From CAZQGE01 sp964592815 (GTDB lineage: Bacteria; Bacillota; Clostridia; Christensenellales; CAG-917): a DNA stretch of 22,323 nucleotides. This document shows, in pieces, positions 1-7,653 of this stretch. A program made the translations under genes and the position numbers. Location: NCBI GenBank assembly GCA_964592815.1, contig CAZQGE010000022.1, forward strand, positions 1 to 22,323, read 5' to 3'. The notes beneath the pieces are model-generated. The model was not told where the DNA came from and ran no database searches. It saw nothing but the letters and a program-made list of their open reading frames with translations. How positions within the stretch are numbered: the first letter of the stretch is position 1; the number at the start of each line of letters is the position of its first letter.

Positions 1-4
1 CTGT

Positions 5-32
5 TTGTTATTTTTGTATCTGTTGTTATAAT
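5..32 (+). promoter_or_regulatory. Candidate sigma-A promoter for the glycosylase gene
   Basis: A TTGTTA box at 5-10 is followed after 16 bp by a perfect TATAAT at 27-32. The expected transcription start, about 7 nt further on, falls at or next to the ATG at 39. No Shine-Dalgarno sequence is visible between the box and the start codon, so the transcript may be leaderless. Only 38 nt upstream of the gene are in the window, so a more distal promoter cannot be excluded. Confidence 0.45.
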
Positions 33-38
33 TGAGAT

Positions 39-851
39 ATGCAAACGATATTTTTACCAGAAAACAAAACTTTTGATATTGGTCAAACGCTAAATTGCGG
101 TCAGGTTTTTAGATTTCACAAAATTGAAAATGGTTATAAAGTGTATTCACTCAACAAATGCGCTGAAATTGTTGATGTAGAAAACGGTTGTTTGCTTTGT
201 TCTGATGATTGCAATTATTTTTTTAATTATTTAGATTTTGATACCGACTACGAAAAAATTCAGAAACAATGTAATGACGGCGGTTTTGTTTCGTCTGCAA
301 TCGAGTTTGGACGAGGAATACACATTTTGAAACAGGACATAACTGAGACAATCATTTCATTTATTATTTCGCAAAATAATCATATACCAAGAATTAAAAT
401 GATTATTGAGAGGATATGTCAAAAACTTGGTCAAGAGATGAATGGATATTTTGCATTTCCTACTTTGGAAAAATTGGCGGGCGCAGGCGAACAGTTTTAT
501 TCTGAAATTGGTGCGGGGTACAGGGCAGCTTATTTGGATAGAGTTTCAAAATATCTTTTGGACGTTGACTTGGAAGAATGGAAGAAACTTGATACAAGCG
601 CGCTTAGAGCAAAACTCATGGCGTTATACGGCGTTGGTAGGAAAGTGGCTGACTGCATTTTGCTTTTTGGGTTTAATCGCTTTGACGTATTTCCCGTTGA
701 TACTTGGATATTGAAAGTTTTTGAAAATGAATATCAAGGTTTTCAAGCGGAAGCACTAAGCAAACTTTTGGTCAAAAAATACGGCGAATACTCAGGATTT
801 GTGCAACAATGGTTGTTTTTTTGCAAAAGAGAGGCAAAAAATGTCGATTGA
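39..851 (+). CDS. ogg: 8-oxoguanine DNA glycosylase/AP lyase (OGG family)
   Basis: Base-excision repair enzyme of 270 residues that removes 8-oxoguanine opposite cytosine and nicks the abasic site. The N-terminal part (about 1-110) matches the OGG1-type beta domain, with the opening LNCGQVFRF. The rest is the helix-hairpin-helix glycosylase fold. The hairpin GVGRKVADC supplies the catalytic lysine, K202, and PVDTW supplies the catalytic aspartate, D221. Their spacing of 19 residues equals that of K249 and D268 in human OGG1. Length fits the clostridial OGG type and the frame is intact. The start is the first ATG; it has no clear ribosome binding site, which fits a leaderless transcript from the promoter just upstream. 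It is followed 97 nt later by the unrelated NYN-domain gene. Confidence 0.9.
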   Translation: MQTIFLPENKTFDIGQTLNCGQVFRFHKIENGYKVYSLNKCAEIVDVENGCLLCSDDCNYFFNYLDFDTDYEKIQKQCNDGGFVSSAIEFGRGIHILKQDITETIISFIISQNNHIPRIKMIIERICQKLGQEMNGYFAFPTLEKLAGAGEQFYSEIGAGYRAAYLDRVSKYLLDVDLEEWKKLDTSALRAKLMALYGVGRKVADCILLFGFNRFDVFPVDTWILKVFENEYQGFQAEALSKLLVKKYGEYSGFVQQWLFFCKREAKNVD

Positions 852-864
852 AACAAAAAAAGCC

Positions 865-891
865 TAGACAAAATGGATATTTTATTATAAA
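865..891 (+). promoter_or_regulatory. Weak candidate promoter for the NYN-domain gene
   Basis: TAGACA (865-870) and TATAAA (886-891) are separated by 15 bp, shorter than the ideal 17. They lie in the AT-rich gap between the glycosylase and the NYN-domain gene. No terminator is visible after the glycosylase gene, so read-through is an alternative. Confidence 0.3.
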
Positions 892-948
892 ATAACTGTT
901 ATGAGTAACACTTTAATTTTGTCACTTTTGGCAAGGTAAGGAGAGATT

Positions 949-1590
949 ATGGCAACAATGAAGAAATATGTTGTTCTGGCTGATATTGAAAGCGTTAGAG
1001 TTCCATTCAGCGTTTTTGCTGCGGCTTTGGAAGAATTATCTAAAATCGGCGAAATAGCTGGTTGCAAGTTTTACGGTTATTCTGCAAAACGTACAAAAGA
1101 TTATGGTGAGTTTATTCAAGAGAATAGCTATGATGCGCTGTCTGCTTTGCCTAAAAAAAGAAAAGGCAAACTTGATTTAAGACAAGTTATAGACGCTGCA
1201 CGTTTGGCACAATTTCCAAACATTGACGGTTTTTTCTTGATTTACGGAAACGGAGATATTACTCCACTTATCGCTTATTTGAAGGCGTATGGCAAAGATG
1301 TTGTTGCTGGCGTAATTGAACCTGACAAAAACTCTGTTCTTTGCAACAAGGTTATTATGTTGGACGCTAACTCCTCAATAGAAAAGGTGTTGGAAAGTGG
1401 CTACAAAAAAGTTGGAACTGTTTCTGCTCCTGTTGCTAAAAAAGTTGCAAAATCTTCTGCTCCTAAAGCAGAAAAGGTAGCTCCTATTGTTGCTCCTGTT
1501 GTAGAAGAAGCAAAATCTAATGAACAAAATGATGAACTAGCTGCACTACTAGAAAAATTTAGTCAAGTTATTAACGATAACAAGGACTGA
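949..1590 (+). CDS. NYN-domain (PIN-like) protein with Pro/Ala/Lys-rich tail
   Basis: Protein of 213 residues. Residues about 5-140 form a NYN (LabA/DUF88-like, PIN-type ribonuclease) domain. An aspartate ends the first strand (D12 in VLADIES), acidic residues lie in the middle (D76, D82), and the motif GNGDITPLI with D103 is followed by a GKDVVAGV strand. The family is predicted to be metal-dependent RNases, so RNA cleavage is the likely activity, but the substrate cannot be read from the sequence. From about residue 150 the protein becomes a low-complexity Ala/Pro/Val/Lys linker ending in a short amphipathic helix (about 193-209), perhaps a partner-binding tail. The ATG at 949 has an AAGGAG site at 938-943. 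Its neighbours give no functional clue. Confidence 0.75.
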   Translation: MATMKKYVVLADIESVRVPFSVFAAALEELSKIGEIAGCKFYGYSAKRTKDYGEFIQENSYDALSALPKKRKGKLDLRQVIDAARLAQFPNIDGFFLIYGNGDITPLIAYLKAYGKDVVAGVIEPDKNSVLCNKVIMLDANSSIEKVLESGYKKVGTVSAPVAKKVAKSSAPKAEKVAPIVAPVVEEAKSNEQNDELAALLEKFSQVINDNKD

Positions 1591-1616
1591 TTTGGTGTTA
1601 TTAAAATTATAAATTT

Positions 1617-1649
1617 TTTAATGCACCTACTTCAAGTTGGTGCATTAAA
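1617..1649 (+). repeat. 11-bp inverted repeat before the oxidoreductase operon
   Basis: The arms TTTAATGCACC (1617-1627) and GGTGCATTAAA (1639-1649) are perfectly complementary, and the spacer can add a small inner ACT/AGT stem. No U-run follows on either strand, so it is not a normal intrinsic terminator. It lies 16 nt before the ATG of the ferredoxin subunit and just ahead of its ribosome binding site. It could be a protein operator, or a 5' stem-loop stabilising or regulating the mRNA. A weak TATAAA at 1608-1613 would place the transcription start near the 5' arm. Confidence 0.6.
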
Positions 1650-1665
1650 CATATAAGAGGTATTT

Positions 1666-1872
1666 ATGGCTAAACTTACATTTGAAAAAGAGCTTTGCAA
1701 AGGTTGCGGTCTTTGTGTTGATGCTTGCCCAAAACATATTTTGGCAGTTTCTAAAACAAACAGCAACAGCAAGGGTTACTTTGTTGTGGAATTGCTTTCG
1801 CCTGAAAGCTGTATCGGTTGCGCATTTTGCGCCACAATGTGCCCTGACTGTGTTATAAAAGTGGAGAAATAA
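1666..1872 (+). CDS. korD: 2-oxoacid:ferredoxin oxidoreductase delta subunit (2x[4Fe-4S] ferredoxin)
   Basis: A 68-residue ferredoxin-like subunit with two classical [4Fe-4S] motifs: C11-x2-C14-x2-C17-x3-C21 followed by Pro, and C49-x2-C52-x2-C55-x3-C59 followed by Pro. It is the electron-transfer subunit of the complex encoded by the next three genes and passes electrons from the thiamine site to external ferredoxin. It is the first gene of the operon. The ribosome binding site is AGAGG at 1656-1660, and the alpha subunit starts 2 nt after its stop codon. Isolated small ferredoxins look alike, but the gene order fixes the assignment. Confidence 0.88.
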   Translation: MAKLTFEKELCKGCGLCVDACPKHILAVSKTNSNSKGYFVVELLSPESCIGCAFCATMCPDCVIKVEK

Positions 1873-1874
1873 CT

Positions 1875-2936
1875 ATGGCAGAAAGAAAACTTATGAAAGG
1901 TAATGAAGCTATTGCAGAAGCAGCTATCCGAGGTGGTTGCCGTTTCTTTGCAGGCTATCCGATTACTCCCCAAAATGAAATCCCCGAATATCTTAGTTGG
2001 AGACTCCACGAGGTGGGTGGTCAATTTGTTCAAGCGGAAAGTGAAGTGTCCGCAATCAATATGATTTTTGGCGCAGGCGGTGCTGGTGGCAGAGCTATGA
2101 CAAGTTCTTCAAGCCCTGGTTTCAGCTTGAAACAAGAAGGAATAAGCTACATTTGTGGCGCGGAAATTCCTTGCGTACTTATCAATATGGTTAGAAGCGG
2201 ACCTGGTTTGGGCGGCATTCAACCTGCACAAGGCGACTATTTCCAAGCAACTAAAGGTGGCGGTCACGGCGATTATAGAATGTTGGTTTATGGACCAAGC
2301 ACAGTTCAAGAATGCGTTGATTTGGTTTACGACTCTTTTGACAAGGCAGAAAAATATCGTTTGCCCGTTATGATTTTGGGCGACGCTATGTTAGGTCAAA
2401 TTATGGAAGCTATCAATCTTCCTGAAATGAAAGATATGTCGAAAGCTCCAAAAAAAGAGTGGGCAACCGACGGCTCTGGCTTTGGAAAATCACGCAGAAT
2501 TATCAATTCACTCTATATTGTTCCTGATGAGCTTGAAGAAATGAATCATAAACTTCAATGCGTTTATGACCAAATGTGCGCAAATGAAGTGAAGTATGAA
2601 GAATATAAAACCGAAGATGCGGAAATTATTCTTACTGCTTACGGCACGGTTGCTAGAATTGCAAAAAGCGCAGTTGATAGTATGAGAGAACAAGGGTTGA
2701 AAGTTGGACTTATTCGTCCTATTACGCTTTATCCATTCCCAACGGCACCTTTTGAAAAGGCTGCAACTTCTCAAAACGTTAAAGAAATTATAACCATCGA
2801 GCTTTCTATGGGACAATATATCGAAGACGTCAAACTTGCGGTTGAGGGTAGAAAGCCCGTCAAATTCTTTGGTCGCTCGGGCGGTAACGTAATGTCACCC
2901 GAAGACATTGTTGAATTTGTTACTAAGGAGGCTTAA
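1875..2936 (+). CDS. vorB: 2-oxoacid:ferredoxin oxidoreductase alpha subunit (VorB/KorA type)
   Basis: A 353-residue alpha subunit. It contains the pyrimidine-binding thiamine domain (about 1-190) with GYPITPQNE near the N terminus and the AESEVSAINM helix. A transketolase C-terminal-like domain follows (about 240-350). The enzyme oxidatively decarboxylates a 2-oxoacid with CoA to an acyl-CoA, CO2 and reduced ferredoxin. Sequence and length match proteins usually named VorB (3-methyl-2-oxobutanoate) or KorA (2-oxoglutarate). These two substrate classes cannot be separated from sequence alone. Position between the delta and beta genes supports the complex, and the frame is intact. Confidence 0.9.
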   Translation: MAERKLMKGNEAIAEAAIRGGCRFFAGYPITPQNEIPEYLSWRLHEVGGQFVQAESEVSAINMIFGAGGAGGRAMTSSSSPGFSLKQEGISYICGAEIPCVLINMVRSGPGLGGIQPAQGDYFQATKGGGHGDYRMLVYGPSTVQECVDLVYDSFDKAEKYRLPVMILGDAMLGQIMEAINLPEMKDMSKAPKKEWATDGSGFGKSRRIINSLYIVPDELEEMNHKLQCVYDQMCANEVKYEEYKTEDAEIILTAYGTVARIAKSAVDSMREQGLKVGLIRPITLYPFPTAPFEKAATSQNVKEIITIELSMGQYIEDVKLAVEGRKPVKFFGRSGGNVMSPEDIVEFVTKEA

Positions 2937-2937
2937 T

Positions 2938-3672
2938 ATGAGCGTAGTTTTTGAAAAACCTTCATTTTTGACTGATACTCCTTTGCACTATTGCCCAGGT
3001 TGCACTCACGGTATTGCACACCGCTTGGTGGCAGAGGCTTTGGACGAACTTAAACTTCAAGGTAGAGTTGTTGGCGTTGCGCCAGTTGGATGCGCTGTTT
3101 TTGCTTACAATTACTTTAATTGTGACATGCAAGAAGCTGCTCACGGCAGAGCTCCTGCAGTTGCAACTGGTATCAAGAGAGTTAACCCCAACAACATCGT
3201 TTTTGCTTATCAAGGCGACGGCGACTTGGCATCAATCGGTATGGCAGAAATTGTTCATGCTGCGGCTCGTGGTGAAAATATCACGGTTATCTTTATCAAC
3301 AATGCAATTTATGGTATGACAGGCGGACAAATGGCTCCTACAACTTTGCTCGGACAAAAGGCCACAACTTGCGTTTATGGTCGTGACGCTAAACTTAACG
3401 GAAACCCAATTAAAGTTAGTGAATTGCTTGCAACTTTGGACGGCCCAAGTTTTATTGCACGTTGCTCTTTGGCTGACGTTAAAGGCGTTAAAGATGCAAA
3501 AAAAGCTATTTTGAAAGCGTTTACAAATCAAGTTGAAGGCAAAGGTTTCTCTTTTGTTGAATTGTTGTCCACTTGCCCAACAAACTGGCATATGAGTCCG
3601 CAAAAATCACTTGAATACGTCAAGAACGAAATGCAGGCTAAATATCCTTTGGGCGTGTTTAAGGAGGTCTAA
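2938..3672 (+). CDS. korB: 2-oxoacid:ferredoxin oxidoreductase beta subunit (thiamine diphosphate-binding)
   Basis: A 244-residue subunit that binds thiamine diphosphate-Mg. YCPGCTHG near the N terminus is the family signature. GDGDLASIG followed by NNAIYGMTGGQ is the cofactor and metal motif. An in-frame TTG lies upstream at 2908, but the ATG at 2938 is chosen because a consensus AAGGAGG (2925-2931) precedes it. It starts 1 nt after the alpha stop codon, as expected for translational coupling of subunits needed in equal amounts. Confidence 0.9.
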   Translation: MSVVFEKPSFLTDTPLHYCPGCTHGIAHRLVAEALDELKLQGRVVGVAPVGCAVFAYNYFNCDMQEAAHGRAPAVATGIKRVNPNNIVFAYQGDGDLASIGMAEIVHAAARGENITVIFINNAIYGMTGGQMAPTTLLGQKATTCVYGRDAKLNGNPIKVSELLATLDGPSFIARCSLADVKGVKDAKKAILKAFTNQVEGKGFSFVELLSTCPTNWHMSPQKSLEYVKNEMQAKYPLGVFKEV

Positions 3673-3673
3673 T

Positions 3674-4201
3674 ATGCAAAAAATTATTGTTGCAGGTTTC
3701 GGTGGTCAAGGCGTGCTGTCTTTGGGACAGTTGCTTGCATACGCAGCTATGTATGAAAATAAAGCGGCAACTTGGTTGCCAGCTTACGGCCCTGAAATGA
3801 GAGGAGGCACAGCAAACTGCTCTGTCGTTATTGATGACAAATCTGTTGCATCACCTATCATCGCAATTTCAGATTGCTTGATTGCAATGAATCTCCCAAG
3901 CCTTGTAAAATTTGAAAAAGGTGTAAAAAAGGGTGGAATGGTTTTAATCAATAGTTCGCTTATAAGTGAAAAATGCTCTCGTGACGATGTAAATGCATTC
4001 TATGTTAATGCAAACGAAGTTGCTCACGAAATTGGAAACGACAAAGCCTCAAACCTTGTTGTTTTGGGGGCATACATTAAGTTAAGCGGATTGTTCACAA
4101 AAGAGGTTATGCTTGACACCATTGCAAAGTCATTTGCAGCAAAACCACAGTTTATTCCTTCAAACCAAGCTGCTTTTGAAGCTGGTTACAATTTGTTTTA
4201 A
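3674..4201 (+). CDS. korC: 2-oxoacid:ferredoxin oxidoreductase gamma subunit
   Basis: A 175-residue gamma subunit. It begins with the typical IIVAGFGGQGVLSLG strand-loop and contains TWLPAYGPEMRGGTA, both hallmarks of the 2-oxoacid:acceptor oxidoreductase gamma domain. The ATG at 3674 is taken as the start because AAGGAGG at 3661-3667 precedes it. It begins 1 nt after the beta stop codon. It is the last gene of the delta-alpha-beta-gamma operon, with a strong terminator about 50 nt after its stop. Confidence 0.9.
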   Translation: MQKIIVAGFGGQGVLSLGQLLAYAAMYENKAATWLPAYGPEMRGGTANCSVVIDDKSVASPIIAISDCLIAMNLPSLVKFEKGVKKGGMVLINSSLISEKCSRDDVNAFYVNANEVAHEIGNDKASNLVVLGAYIKLSGLFTKEVMLDTIAKSFAAKPQFIPSNQAAFEAGYNLF

Positions 4202-4253
4202 GAATTGTTAGGTAATTAACATTGTTTGATTAAACTTAAATAATATTCAAATT

Positions 4254-4283
4254 AAAAAGCACTCTTGAAAGAGTGCTTTTTTT
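4254..4283. terminator. Bidirectional intrinsic terminator (oxidoreductase operon / folA)
   Basis: The stem AAAAAGCACTCT (4254-4265) pairs with AGAGTGCTTTTT (4270-4281) around a 4-nt loop. Seven T residues (4277-4283) follow on the plus strand and a T-rich run follows on the minus strand. It lies between the converging gamma-subunit gene and folA, and can serve both. Confidence 0.88.
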
Positions 4284-4353
4284 GTTATTTTTACATTTTT
4301 AATTCTTATTATAACTAAAGTTGCATTAGAATAAACAAGTTTATATCAGTTGC

Positions 4354-4866
4354 TCAAAATTTTAAGGGAGCATTGTTGCGGTAAGTGCAAAATGTGATTT
4401 TATAGCCATTATCTTCAATGGTAGGTTCTTCATTTTCAAGCGTCCAATTTTTATGGTTGTCTAAATTGTCATAAAAAACTTGCGCTTCGCCGTCGGCGTC
4501 AACTTTTGTTATTATTGCTGTTTCGCAGTAGGGAAGCAAGGTACGATACATCATTGCGCCACCAATAACAAACGTGTTTTGCAAGTCTTGATTTTTTAGA
4601 ATTTCAAACAGTTCTTGCAACGATTTTGCAAGCATATATCCTCTTTCAGTTGCGTCTTGTTCAGTTCCGTCAGGGTTAAGCACAATGTTTATTCTGTTTT
4701 TAAGAGGCATTCCGTTTGGTAGGCTTCTTAAAGTATTGCTGCCCATAACAACAGTTTTCCCTTTTGTGCAAGCTACAAAATGTTGCATATCCGCTTTCAA
4801 ATGGAAAAGTAAATCGTTGTTTTTTCCTATTCCCCAAAACTTGTCAACTGCTACTATCGAAATCAT
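4354..4866 (-). CDS. folA: Dihydrofolate reductase
   Basis: A 170-residue reductase that converts dihydrofolate to tetrahydrofolate with NADPH. It shows the N-terminal strand ISIVAVDKFWGIGKNNDL and the active-site acid D26 in HLKADMQHF. The cofactor motifs GKTVVMGSNTLRSLP and FVIGGAMMYRTLLP are also present. Length is normal for bacterial chromosomal enzymes. Its start codon overlaps the thyA stop as ATGA (4863-4866), so the two are translationally coupled. Thymidylate synthase turns methylene-tetrahydrofolate into dihydrofolate, which this enzyme recycles. Confidence 0.94.
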   Translation of the reverse strand: MISIVAVDKFWGIGKNNDLLFHLKADMQHFVACTKGKTVVMGSNTLRSLPNGMPLKNRINIVLNPDGTEQDATERGYMLAKSLQELFEILKNQDLQNTFVIGGAMMYRTLLPYCETAIITKVDADGEAQVFYDNLDNHKNWTLENEEPTIEDNGYKITFCTYRNNAPLKF

Positions 4867-5693
4867 ACCGCCACCTCAATCTTTGTTTTAAGCGGGGTGT
4901 ATTCATAATCAACAAGCTCAAAGTCGTCAATGGTGAAATCGTAAAAGTTTTTGATTTTCTTGTTCATTTTGAAAATGGGCGCATTGTACTGTGGATTTTT
5001 TACAATTTGTTCAACAATCGGAATATGACGGTCGTAAATGTGAGCGTCAGAAATTACGTGGACAAGTTCGCCTACCTCAAGATTGCTCACTTGAGCAAAC
5101 ATATAAACCAAGACTGCATATTGAACTACGTTCCAGTTGTTTGCAGTTAGAGTGTCTTGTGAGCGTTGGTTGAGTATAGCATTAAGTTTGTTGCCTGTAA
5201 CATTAAACGTCATTGAGTACGCACAAGGGTATAAATTCATTTCGTGTAAATCTTGAAAATTGTAAATATTGGTCATTATTCTTCTTGAAAACGGATTGTT
5301 TTTCAAGTCGTATAGAACTCTGTCCACTTGGTCAAATTCACCTTCTGCGTATTTATGCTTTATACCAAGTTGATAGCCGTACGCTTTGCCTATTGAACCG
5401 TTTTTATCTGCCCACGAGTCCCAAATATGCGAGTTTAGGTCGTGTACGTTGTTAGACTTTTTTTGCCATATCCATAAAATCTCATCTATTGCCGCCTTAA
5501 AATTTGTTTTACGCAGGGTGAGAATAGGGAATTCTTTTGACAAATCATAACGATTGACAATGCAGAATTTTTTGATTGTATGCGCTGGAGTGCCGTCAAG
5601 CCATTTGGGGCGGACGTCTAGGTCTTTATCGGAATAACCGTTTTTAAGAATGTCTTCACAAGTTTGAATAAAAATTTTGTCGGCAAGTGACAT
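4863..5693 (-). CDS. thyA: Thymidylate synthase (Bacillus ThyA / phage phi3T type)
   Basis: A 276-residue enzyme that methylates dUMP to dTMP using methylene-tetrahydrofolate. The catalytic cysteine is C157 in LYPCAYSMTF. The partner-subunit phosphate-binding arginines are in NPFSRRIM (R137, R138). The nucleotide-binding segment is NQRSQDTLTANNWNVVQYA, and the C terminus KTKIEVAV resembles the conserved KFEVAV ending. The segment ILWIWQKKSNNVHDLN and the C-terminal YDFTIDDFEL are those of the B. subtilis ThyA type rather than E. coli ThyA. The ATG at 5693 is preferred over an in-frame ATG at 5735 because AAGGAG (5700-5705 on the minus strand) precedes it and the protein then begins MSLADKIF. 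Confidence 0.93.
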   Translation of the reverse strand: MSLADKIFIQTCEDILKNGYSDKDLDVRPKWLDGTPAHTIKKFCIVNRYDLSKEFPILTLRKTNFKAAIDEILWIWQKKSNNVHDLNSHIWDSWADKNGSIGKAYGYQLGIKHKYAEGEFDQVDRVLYDLKNNPFSRRIMTNIYNFQDLHEMNLYPCAYSMTFNVTGNKLNAILNQRSQDTLTANNWNVVQYAVLVYMFAQVSNLEVGELVHVISDAHIYDRHIPIVEQIVKNPQYNAPIFKMNKKIKNFYDFTIDDFELVDYEYTPLKTKIEVAV

Positions 5694-5725
5694 TTGTTTC
5701 TCCTTTTTCGTTGGTTTATATTGTT

Positions 5726-5765
5726 GCATTTGCAAATTCTATTACCTATATAAATTTGCAAATGC
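5726..5765. repeat. 13-bp inverted repeat made of two ATTTGCAAAT palindromes
   Basis: GCATTTGCAAATT (5726-5738) and AATTTGCAAATGC (5753-5765) are perfect inverted copies separated by 14 nt. Each arm contains the same self-complementary 10-mer ATTTGCAAAT. The pair sits just upstream of thyA and flanks a possible minus-strand -10 (TATATA, 5747-5752). No U-run follows, so it is better read as a tandem operator for thyA-folA than as a terminator of the upstream GH2 gene. No regulator can be named. Confidence 0.6.
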
Positions 5766-5773
5766 CATTTGTT

Positions 5774-7507
5774 TTATAAGTGTAATTTTGAGTTTAATTC
5801 CTTCATTTCCTTTTGAGAAAACTTGACAACTTTTCTGTCATAAGTGACAAGCCCGTTGATTTCTTGTTCAACGTCACTCACTTGCGTGTAAACTGACGCG
5901 CTCAAACCTTTGGATATGTTTGGAATAACTTGCTTTTCATATAGCTTTTTTACGCTTTCAATCAACTTTTTGTTTGTATCAAATATTTTGTATCCGAATT
6001 TTTTGTCAGAAAAATCGTGATTGTCAACGGCAAGTGAGTATCCACCAAATTCGCTTAATATTATACACCTGTCGTCCTTAGGAATTTTAACAGGCTTGAA
6101 ATAAATATGCAAACTTTTGAAATCACTTGTAGATTTTCCTTGGTCGTGCCAACCGCTTACTGAGTCAACGGTACGTGTGCAATCAAGGGCTTGAATGTCA
6201 CTTGTAACTGTAACGCTGTCAAATTGTCCCCAACCTTCGTTGAAAGGAACCCACATAGCCAACGATACACAGTTTTTTAGTGCTTTGACGGTATCTGTCA
6301 TATCATTTATATATTCTAGTCTGCCTTTTTCATTTTCACGCGAGAACCATTTGTAGTTGTTGTCTTTTAGATGAATGCCAATGAATGGAAGGACGCCTAT
6401 TGTTAAAAAATTATATTTTGAACCGCCAGAAACCATATCTTGCCATACTAATATGCCTTCTTTGTCACAATAATAATACCAAAGCATAGGCTCAATTTTG
6501 ATGTGTTTTCGTATCATATTAAAACCCAACGACTTGACAAGTTTTACGTCGTATTCAAGGGCTGCGTTTGAGGGTGGAGTAAGCATTCCGTCAGACCAAT
6601 ATCCTTGGTCAAGAACACCTGTGTGAAAATAAGGTTTGTTGTTTAGAGCAAGGCGCATAAAGCCTTTTTCGTCACGCATTATTCCGAATTTTCGCATTCC
6701 GAAATAGGAATTTACCACGTCCGTACCAACTTTGATTTGGAATTGATAAAGTTTTGGATTTTCAGGCGACCAACACTCATAACCGCTAAACTTGAAAGTT
6801 ATATCTTGGTTTGTGTACTTTTCATTTATAAGTATTTTGTTTTGGTCATAAACAGTCAACTCTACTTCCGCTTCGCCGACAACGTCGAGTTTTAGGTTTA
6901 CCTGGTCGTTGTCAATATCGGGGATTATCGTCATATCCTTTAGATACGTTTCGTCAACACTTTCAAGCCATACTGATTGCCATATTCCAGATTGTGGGGT
7001 GTACCAAATTCCGCCGTGCTTAAAGCGTTGCTTGCCCCTTTGCTGATAACCTGTGTCAGAGGGGTCGTTTACAAGCACTTCGATGACGTTTTCTCCGTCT
7101 TTGATTTCACGTGTTATTTCTAATGAAAACGGAGTGTAACCACCTTTGTGTTTTCCAACTTCTTTTCCGTTGATTATGACAATGCACTTGTAGTCAACCG
7201 CACCAAAATTTATGAAAGTACGTGCTTTCAAAAATCTGTTTGGCAAAACAAATTGTTTCATATAAAAAAGAGTTTCGTCAGGCTGTAAAATATGCTTAGG
7301 TTCAACCCCAGATAGCAAACATTCGGGTGAAAAAGGAACGAGTATTTCACCATTGTAATCTTTGAATTTTTCGTGCATTTTGCAAATGGCGTAATTCCAT
7401 TTTCCGTTTAACGAAAAATAGCTGTCCCTTGCAAATTGCGGACGAGGATATTCACATAAAGGTGTTTTGCTCACCTCAAAAGGTGTTCGTAAATTGTACG
7501 TTTTCAT
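5774..7507 (-). CDS. Glycoside hydrolase family 2 protein (beta-galactosidase/beta-glucuronidase type)
   Basis: A 577-residue exo-acting beta-glycosidase. From the N terminus it has a sugar-binding jelly-roll domain (about 25-180, including SLNGKWNYAI and GKHKGGYTPFSLEIT). A short immunoglobulin-like domain follows (about 190-275), then a TIM barrel (about 280-577). The acid/base glutamate is E424 in WVPFNEGWGQ and the nucleophile is E486 in ILSEFGG. There is no signal peptide, so it should act in the cytoplasm on imported oligosaccharides or glycosides. It is shorter than LacZ and lacks the C-terminal domains of large GH2 enzymes. The exact sugar cannot be read from sequence. Transcription runs toward thyA-folA with no clear terminator between. 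Confidence 0.88.
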   Translation of the reverse strand: MKTYNLRTPFEVSKTPLCEYPRPQFARDSYFSLNGKWNYAICKMHEKFKDYNGEILVPFSPECLLSGVEPKHILQPDETLFYMKQFVLPNRFLKARTFINFGAVDYKCIVIINGKEVGKHKGGYTPFSLEITREIKDGENVIEVLVNDPSDTGYQQRGKQRFKHGGIWYTPQSGIWQSVWLESVDETYLKDMTIIPDIDNDQVNLKLDVVGEAEVELTVYDQNKILINEKYTNQDITFKFSGYECWSPENPKLYQFQIKVGTDVVNSYFGMRKFGIMRDEKGFMRLALNNKPYFHTGVLDQGYWSDGMLTPPSNAALEYDVKLVKSLGFNMIRKHIKIEPMLWYYYCDKEGILVWQDMVSGGSKYNFLTIGVLPFIGIHLKDNNYKWFSRENEKGRLEYINDMTDTVKALKNCVSLAMWVPFNEGWGQFDSVTVTSDIQALDCTRTVDSVSGWHDQGKSTSDFKSLHIYFKPVKIPKDDRCIILSEFGGYSLAVDNHDFSDKKFGYKIFDTNKKLIESVKKLYEKQVIPNISKGLSASVYTQVSDVEQEINGLVTYDRKVVKFSQKEMKELNSKLHL

Positions 7508-7527
7508 AATTTTTCACCAACTACTTT

Positions 7528-7556
7528 ATTATATCATAATCACAATATACGAACAA
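7528..7556 (-). promoter_or_regulatory. Promoter for the GH2 gene, with inverted repeat at the -35 region
   Basis: On the minus strand, TTGTTC (7551-7556) and a perfect TATAAT (7528-7533) are 17 bp apart. The -35 hexamer forms one arm of a GAACAA/TTGTTC inverted repeat (7551-7571) that could be an operator for sugar control. That regulatory role is inference. Confidence 0.5.
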
Positions 7557-7593
7557 GAGCATTTTTTGTTCTTGAATTTATAATTTAATTGTT

Positions 7594-7622
7594 TTGACTA
7601 GAAATAGGAAATTGTGTTAAAC
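7594..7622 (+). promoter_or_regulatory. Candidate promoter for yfcE
   Basis: TTGACT (7594-7599) is followed by a 17-bp spacer and TTAAAC (7617-7622). The -35 is good and the -10 is weak. It is divergent from the GH2 promoter in the same intergenic region. Confidence 0.35.
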
Positions 7623-7653
7623 TTATCTAAACATAAAAAATACGGAGATAGAT

